A stretch of 33,822 nt of DNA from Alphaproteobacteria bacterium (GTDB taxonomy: Bacteria > Pseudomonadota > Alphaproteobacteria > Acetobacterales > Acetobacteraceae): positions 1 to 33,822 of the forward strand of contig JAPLOH010000057.1 in assembly GCA_026400845.1 (NCBI GenBank), given 5' to 3'. Each line of letters begins with the position of its first letter. Positions within the stretch are counted from its first letter, which is position 1. The notes below the pieces were generated by a model. It worked only from the letters and a program-made list of their open reading frames with translations, had not been told where the DNA came from and did not search any database. The position numbers and the translations under genes were made by a program. Below, in pieces: positions 32,710-33,822 of the stretch.

Positions 32710-33822
32710 TCACGGCACGGCGAGGGTGATCCGCCCGGTCGCCGTCCCGCCGCCCAGCACGTCGTGCACGGCGATGTTCCAGTCCCCCGGCGCATCGTCG
32801 AGCGCGAAGGGCACCACCCAAATCAGCCCGCCGCCGCGCAGTACCGCATTGCCGCCGTAGATCCGCATGACCTTGCCCGCGGGATCGCGCAGCGTGACGT
32901 GCAGCACCGTGGCCGCGGCCGGGGTGGGTCCGGCGAGGGCGATGGCGATCCGCGCGGTGTCGCCGGCACGCAGCGACGCCGGGGCGCGCAGCACCGGCGC
33001 CGGCAGCGGCGCCGGGGCGAGCGCGAACATGGCCGCCCCGTCGCCGTTCAGCGAAACATCGAGTGTGGCGGTCTCCACCCAGCCGCCGTCCGCTCGCAGG
33101 TCGCGCACGAAGCGCCGCGCGTTGAGTTCGACGCGATGGGTGTCGAGCGCGGCCGAGGGGCCGTCACGCCCGTCGGCAATGCCGAGTAGCAGCACCTCGC
33201 CGTTGCGTCGTACCGTCAGCGTCGGCGGTTGTTGGCGCGCCAGGCTCGCCGGCAGCCGGGCGAGCGGCACGGCGCCGGCCTCCGTCAGCGCCGCTTGCAG
33301 GTCGCGCGGCTGGAAGTGAATTACCGGGGCCGGCCGGGCGCGGCCTTGTTCGTCGAACACGCCGGTCTCGCCGATCGCCACCACGACGCCGCCGGCCGCG
33401 CGGAAGGCGGCGATCTCGCTCGCCTCGCCGTCCGACAGTGCCAGCACTTGCGGCAGCACCAGCACTCGCACCCCGCGGCGCAGCGCACCGGCGGCAAGGA
33501 TTTCGGGGGTGAGCCACTGCGGCACGATGCCACAGGCCTGCAAGGTGCCGGCTGCCTCCCGCATCGCCGTGCGCAGTGCGTTGTCCTCGCCCTCCAACTC
33601 GGAGGAGCGCCGTGTCCAGGCATCGCCGCGCGCGCGGTGGTCGCGCAGCCACTGCATGCGAAAACTCACCGGCGAATAGAGCATCGCCACCGCATCGCGC
33701 TGGATTGGCGAGGCGATCAGCAGGGCGCCTAGGCCGGATTGCAACTCGGTGAACACCGGCGCCAGGGCGGCGCCGCCGGGCGCCAGGCCCCCGCCGTCGC
33801 CCAGCAGATCATCGGCGTCGTC
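32710..33822 (-). CDS. C-terminal part of a GH42-like trimerisation/beta-sandwich protein, 5' end outside window
   Basis: The frame is open from the right edge to the TGA at 32712-32710, giving at least 370 residues. A GTG at 33756 exists, but upstream codons continue in frame to the edge, so the gene most likely starts outside. Residues after it resemble the Rossmann-like trimerisation domain of GH42-type beta-galactosidases: AVAMLYSPVSFRMQWL, RGVRVLVLPQVLALSDGEAS and FRAAGGVVVAIGETGVFDEQG. A C-terminal Ig-like beta-sandwich (VLRAPASLRAGDTARIAIAL) follows. No catalytic barrel is visible here. It may be a glycosidase, or a protein using only the accessory domains. Confidence 0.6.
   Translation of the reverse strand, partial: DDADDLLGDGGGLAPGGAALAPVFTELQSGLGALLIASPIQRDAVAMLYSPVSFRMQWLRDHRARGDAWTRRSSELEGEDNALRTAMREAAGTLQACGIVPQWLTPEILAAGALRRGVRVLVLPQVLALSDGEASEIAAFRAAGGVVVAIGETGVFDEQGRARPAPVIHFQPRDLQAALTEAGAVPLARLPASLARQQPPTLTVRRNGEVLLLGIADGRDGPSAALDTHRVELNARRFVRDLRADGGWVETATLDVSLNGDGAAMFALAPAPLPAPVLRAPASLRAGDTARIAIALAGPTPAAATVLHVTLRDPAGKVMRIYGGNAVLRGGGLIWVVPFALDDAPGDWNIAVHDVLGGGTATGRITLAVP

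Overview
The window is GC-rich and densely coded on both strands. It looks chromosomal and alphaproteobacterial, most likely from Acetobacteraceae or a related Rhodospirillales group. This is inferred from codon and GC character, from the malic enzyme / mutS / glnD neighbourhood, and from proteins such as SapC, the short-type CinA and a P/A/R-rich short protein that are common in that lineage. No rRNA, tRNA, CRISPR array, IS element or prophage was recognised.

Layout. Positions 1-1.8 kb hold the first codons of a gene leaving the left edge, a Phd/VapB-type antitoxin with a frameshifted VapC toxin, and a lineage-type hypothetical gene. Positions 1.8-4.7 kb (minus strand) hold a probable stress operon: a Tat-signal glutathione peroxidase, an HtrA/Deg protease and a 3-hydroxyisobutyrate-dehydrogenase-like oxidoreductase. 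Positions 4.7-5.1 kb are a non-coding stretch with inverted repeats. Positions 5.1-6.7 kb hold a single-domain response regulator, a small VOC protein and a TMEM175-type membrane protein.

Positions 6.7-10.7 kb are a carbohydrate locus: a CUT1-type ABC importer (binding protein plus two permeases, no ATPase), divergent from a probable uronate dehydrogenase. Positions 10.8-15.6 kb hold a YhaN/YhaO (SbcC/SbcD-like) pair in which the start codon of one overlaps the stop codon of the other. Positions 15.7-19.2 kb are a second catabolic-looking group: a DHDPS/NAL-family lyase, a class-C-beta-lactamase-fold hydrolase, and a divergent luciferase-like monooxygenase. It may belong with the uronate locus on the other side of the yhaNO pair.

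Positions 19.3-25.6 kb (minus strand) hold an S53/S8-like serine peptidase with a Glu-Asp-Ser rather than Asp-His-Ser pattern, a SapC-family protein, and the run maeB - cinA-like - fkbM. Positions 25.7-32.6 kb (plus strand) are a tightly coupled run: an EamA transporter, mutS, glnD and a small exported protein of unknown function, with TGATG and ATGA overlaps. The right edge holds the C-terminal part of a protein resembling a GH42-type trimerisation/beta-sandwich module.

Most of the window is ordinary chromosomal coding sequence. The items most worth a second look are the one-base frameshift in vapC, the ATPase-less uronate-type transport locus, the unusual peptidase active-site pattern, the degenerate CinA motif, and the unknown secreted protein coupled to glnD.
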